A DNA stretch of 27,914 nt. It comes from Actinomycetota bacterium (GTDB taxonomy: Bacteria > Actinomycetota > Actinomycetes > S36-B12). The stretch lies in contig RGQW01000003.1 of the NCBI GenBank assembly GCA_010029945.1, positions 1 to 27,914 of the forward strand, in the 5' to 3' direction. Below are positions 25,178-27,914 of the stretch, piece by piece; the first letter of the stretch is position 1, and each line of letters opens with the position of its first letter. The translations under genes and the position numbers were made by a program. The notes below the pieces were generated by a model. It ran no database searches. It was not told the DNA's origin and saw nothing but the letters and a program-made list of their open reading frames with translations.

Positions 25178-26082
25178 GTGGAACTTGAGCTTCTGACCCG
25201 CCTGCGACAAGCCATGCACGACGATGACGTGGCGGCCATGATCATCACGCCGACAGCGTTTCCGGAGCGATCGCCGTGGACGACCACATGTGGGCACAAC
25301 GAGTTGTGCGACTCCGGCAGGTGCTGCCCGAGCGGCCCCAGGTGCTTGCGGGATCGATCATCAACGCTTTGCGCCAGAAGAAGACACCGCGGGAGATCGA
25401 ACTGTTGCAGGAAGCGGCTGCGGCCATTGAATCCGTGCACCGCCTCGTGCCGACGATTGTCCGATCTGGGATGACCGAAAGCGAGGTCGCTCACCACATT
25501 GGGGCCGCGATTATCGACGCCGGGCACACGGGAGTGGATTTCGTCATCGTGGCTAGTGGCCCCAATGGCGCCAACCCGCATCACTCAGTTTCCGAGCGCG
25601 TCATCGGCATCGGCGATCCGATCGTGATCGACATCGGCGGAACTATGCCGAGTGGCTATCGCAGTGACTGCACGCGCACCTACGTTGTGGGCGAGCCCGC
25701 CGCCGAATACAGCGCGGCATTCGAGGTGCTGCTCAACGCACAACAATCGTCCGTAGCGTTCGTCAGTGACGAGCGGACATGCGAATCCGTCGACGCTCAC
25801 GCGCGCGCCCTGATGCACGGCCATCACCTAGACGGGCGACCACTGGACGACTACTTCATTCACCGAATCGGTCATGGGATCGGGTTGGAGAGTCACGAAG
25901 AGCCGTACTTGGTCGACGGCAATACCGATGTTCTGCAGCCCGGCATGGCGTTCAGTATCGAACCGGGCTTCTACGTCCCGGGACGCTTCGGCGCTCGGAT
26001 CGAGGACATTGTGGTGTGCACCGAGGAGGGGGCACGCAATCTCAACACCCTCAGTCGCGATTTGATTCGGATTCCTGCGTGA
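25178..26082 (+). pseudogene. pepQ: Xaa-Pro dipeptidase/aminopeptidase (M24), disrupted by an out-of-frame deletion near 25251-25275
   Basis: M24 peptidases remove residues from proline-containing peptides. The reading frame at GTG 25178 gives MELELLTRLRQAMHDDDVAAMIITPTA, a normal N-terminus, then turns into cysteine-rich nonsense ending at 25474. In another frame, from about 25270, AVDDHMWAQRVVRLRQVLPE continues into a complete catalytic domain ending at 26082. That domain carries the metal ligands: VIDIGGTMPSGYRSDCTRTY, HRIGHGIGLESHE, FSIEPGFY and ARIEDIV. Roughly 60-75 codons of the creatinase-like N-terminal domain are missing compared with 360-375 residue homologues (my recollection). 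A shorter product could start at GTG 25276 (268 aa). It is coupled to the amidohydrolase by a 4-base overlap. Confidence 0.8.
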
Positions 26083-27704
26083 GTTCTTCCAGCCGCACAC
26101 TGCTGGTGAACGCCGAGGTCTACTCGTCTTCGGACCCATTCGCGACCGCTGTGATGATCGACGAGGGAGTGATCACCTGGGTGGGTGACGATGCGGGGGC
26201 CCGCGTTCACACAGATATCGCTCACCAGGTGGTGGATCTCCAGGGTGCCTTTCTCGCGCCCGGTTTCGTCGACTCGCACATTCATGCGACCAGCTCTGGT
26301 CTGCGGCTGATGGGACTCGACCTCTCGGATGCCCGTCATGCCCAGGATGTCCTGGACGCCATCACCGCCCATGCGGCCGACAAGTCGTCGGGGCTCATCT
26401 ATGGGCACGGCTGGGACGAAACGGTGTGGGCAGACTCGCGTCTTCCTGGCCGTCACGAGATCGATGCGGCGGCCAAGGGCCGGCACGTCTACCTGTCTCG
26501 GATTGATGTTCACTCGGCGCTGGTGTCCACATCGCTCGTCGATCGATGCCCTGACATCGATCGCGTCGAGGGGTTTTCCTCCCACGGTGCCGTCGCGCAG
26601 CGGGCGCACCACCTCATTCGCGAGTACGCCTTCGAACAGATATCAGTCCAGGATCGCCGAGACGCACAACTAGCGACACTGTCCTTGGCGGCGTCGAAAG
26701 GCGTCGTCGCGGTGCACGAGATGGGTGGGCCGACGATTGGGGGAGCGGAGGATCTGCGGACCTTCCTGGAGGTAGCGGCCGACAACGCCGGGACCAAGGT
26801 CACGGGTTACTGGGGCCAACTCGCATCCGAAGGCGGGATCGAACTGGCCCGAGAGCTCGGTGCTCATGGTGTCGGCGGAGACCTCTTTGTCGATGGTTCG
26901 CTCGGTTCGCATACGGCGGCACTACATGAGCCGTACTGCGATGCGCCTGACACGCGCGGTGTTCTATATCTGGCGGAAGACGACATCGCCGACCACCTGG
27001 TGGAGGCCACCCGAGCCGGGATCCAAGCCGGCTTCCACGTCATTGGTGACGCAGCCTGCGCAGCCGTCGCTGCCGGCTTTCGCCGAGCTGCCAGCATCGT
27101 CGGCGAACAGATGCTGCGAGCGCGTCGACACCGGCTCGAGCATGCTGAGATGTTGTCCGACGCTGATATCGCCACAGTGATCGACCTGGGAGCCTGTGTG
27201 AGCATGCAACCGATCTTCGATGAGTTGTGGGGTGTGCCCGACGGTATGTACGCCTCACGCCTAGGCGACGAGCGGTCCGGTTCGATGAATCGCTTCGCAA
27301 CGATCGTCGGCGCTGGTGGGCACCTGGCTCTGAACTCCGATAGTCCGGTGACGCCCATCGATCCATGGTCCATCGTGCGCGCTGCAACACGCCATACGAC
27401 GCCGGACGAGCGCATCACCGCACGTGCCGCGTTCGCGGCGGCAACCAGAGGGGGATGGCGTGCCGTTGGCGATTCCCAGGCGGGAGTCATTTCCGTGGGA
27501 GCGCCTGCACACCTGGCCGCATGGCGTGTTGACGAACGCGACGTGCACGTTCCAGATAGCAGGGTTGCGGATTGGTCGACCGATCCCCGTTCGGGAACAC
27601 CCGGGCTTCCCGTCCTGACGGGCGAGCTACCCGAGTGCCTGGCCACCTGGGTTGACGGTGACGTTGTTTTCGATCACGACTTCGTTCAGGCATCCCATGG
27701 GTGA
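26079..27704 (+). CDS. Amidohydrolase family protein (YtcJ-like, metal-dependent hydrolase)
   Basis: This 541-residue protein is a TIM-barrel amidohydrolase. The metal-binding HxH is His67-Ile-His69 in GFVDSHIHAT. Other conserved stretches are YGHGWDET, FVDGSLGSHTAAL, HVIGDAA, RHRLEHAEM and LNSDSPVTPIDPW, typical of the YtcJ/amidohydrolase 3 group. The substrate is unknown. GTG 26079 overlaps the peptidase stop (GTGA), so the long open frame upstream from 25779 is a shadow. Its own stop overlaps the lnt start by 8 bases, giving a three-gene operon. No signal peptide is evident. Confidence 0.9.
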   Translation: MSSSSRTLLVNAEVYSSSDPFATAVMIDEGVITWVGDDAGARVHTDIAHQVVDLQGAFLAPGFVDSHIHATSSGLRLMGLDLSDARHAQDVLDAITAHAADKSSGLIYGHGWDETVWADSRLPGRHEIDAAAKGRHVYLSRIDVHSALVSTSLVDRCPDIDRVEGFSSHGAVAQRAHHLIREYAFEQISVQDRRDAQLATLSLAASKGVVAVHEMGGPTIGGAEDLRTFLEVAADNAGTKVTGYWGQLASEGGIELARELGAHGVGGDLFVDGSLGSHTAALHEPYCDAPDTRGVLYLAEDDIADHLVEATRAGIQAGFHVIGDAACAAVAAGFRRAASIVGEQMLRARRHRLEHAEMLSDADIATVIDLGACVSMQPIFDELWGVPDGMYASRLGDERSGSMNRFATIVGAGGHLALNSDSPVTPIDPWSIVRAATRHTTPDERITARAAFAAATRGGWRAVGDSQAGVISVGAPAHLAAWRVDERDVHVPDSRVADWSTDPRSGTPGLPVLTGELPECLATWVDGDVVFDHDFVQASHG

Positions 27705-27914
27705 ACCAGATTCCCGCACGCGACTCGGTGTTCTCGCCGCTGTTGCGATCGCTGCGGTCTCCGGCGTCGTCACCGCTGTGGCGTTCGCTCCCATCGGCTG
27801 GTGGCCGCTGGCTTTCGTGGGAGTATTGGGTGTACTCGCAGTGCAATGGCGAGCGCGAAGCAGACGCGGTGCGCTGACGGGTTTCGTCTACGGGCTCACC
27901 TTCTTTCTTGTTCT
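27697..27914 (+). CDS. lnt: Apolipoprotein N-acyltransferase Lnt, N-terminal part (cut by the window end)
   Basis: Lnt adds the third acyl chain to the N-terminal Cys of lipoproteins at the outer face of the membrane. Only the first 72 residues are visible. They start MGEPDSRTRLGVLAAVAIAA, followed by a first hydrophobic helix, AFAPIGWWPLAFVGVLGVLA and a second helix, then RGALTGFVYGLTFF. The Pro/Gly-Trp-Trp-Pro and YGLTFF pattern matches the Lnt N-terminus. The catalytic carbon-nitrogen hydrolase domain lies beyond the window, so the call rests on the membrane segment. ATG 27697 overlaps the amidohydrolase stop by 8 bases. Confidence 0.75.
   Translation, partial: MGEPDSRTRLGVLAAVAIAAVSGVVTAVAFAPIGWWPLAFVGVLGVLAVQWRARSRRGALTGFVYGLTFFLV

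Noticed and set aside
25779..26078. N-terminal extension of the amidohydrolase
   Set aside because: It overlaps the peptidase catalytic domain in another frame and is Arg-rich; GTG 26079 gives the natural overlap.

Overview
This 27.9 kb window is a gene-dense, moderately GC-rich chromosome segment from an actinobacterium. The evidence is a complete Pup-proteasome locus (arc, dop, pup, prcB, prcA, pafA, pafB, pafC), the mycothiol ligase gene mshC, and the actinobacterial families DUF3090 and SCO1664. The order is the conserved Actinomycetia core order. I cannot assign a genus; a free-living, possibly uncultured lineage is an inference only. I saw no rRNA, tRNA, CRISPR array, insertion sequence or phage gene. 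No gene-free stretch exceeds about 125 bases.

Layout. 1-2595: the 3' end of uppP, then an overlapping operon of a histidine phosphatase, DUF3090 and an SCO1664-type kinase-like protein. 2638-5556: mshC and pgi. 5590-7361 (minus): an alpha/beta hydrolase followed by a PAC2-family protein with a 4-base overlap. 7422-8117: a HAD hydrolase. 8159-8971 (minus): a RecB-type nuclease, divergent from the tRNA m1A58 methyltransferase trmI. 10101-18359 and on: arc, dop, pup, prcB, prcA, pafA, two FKBP-type prolyl isomerases, pafB and pafC. 19361-24225: tatA, tatC, a diacylglycerol kinase and the helicase helY. 24207-25145 (minus): a 5'-3' exonuclease-domain protein. 25178-27914: a broken pepQ-like peptidase, an amidohydrolase, and the 5' end of lnt.

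How the genes work together. Dop deamidates the Gln-ended Pup, PafA ligates it to substrates, Arc unfolds them and PrcAB degrades them. PafB and PafC are WYL regulators encoded beside the system. TatAC and Lnt serve protein export and lipoprotein maturation, and UppP recycles the cell-wall lipid carrier.

The two most notable observations are disruptions. In prcB, about 86 bases seem to be missing near 14131-14150. This shifts the frame and removes the segment that carries the conserved Asp/Ser pair supporting the catalytic threonine. In pepQ, about 180-220 bases appear missing near 25251-25275, separating the N-terminal domain from an intact catalytic domain by a frameshift. These may be real lesions or assembly errors. 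A third observation is a recurrent leaderless-promoter layout, a TANNNT box 6-8 bases before ATG or GTG. It occurs at about eleven genes and corrects several start sites.
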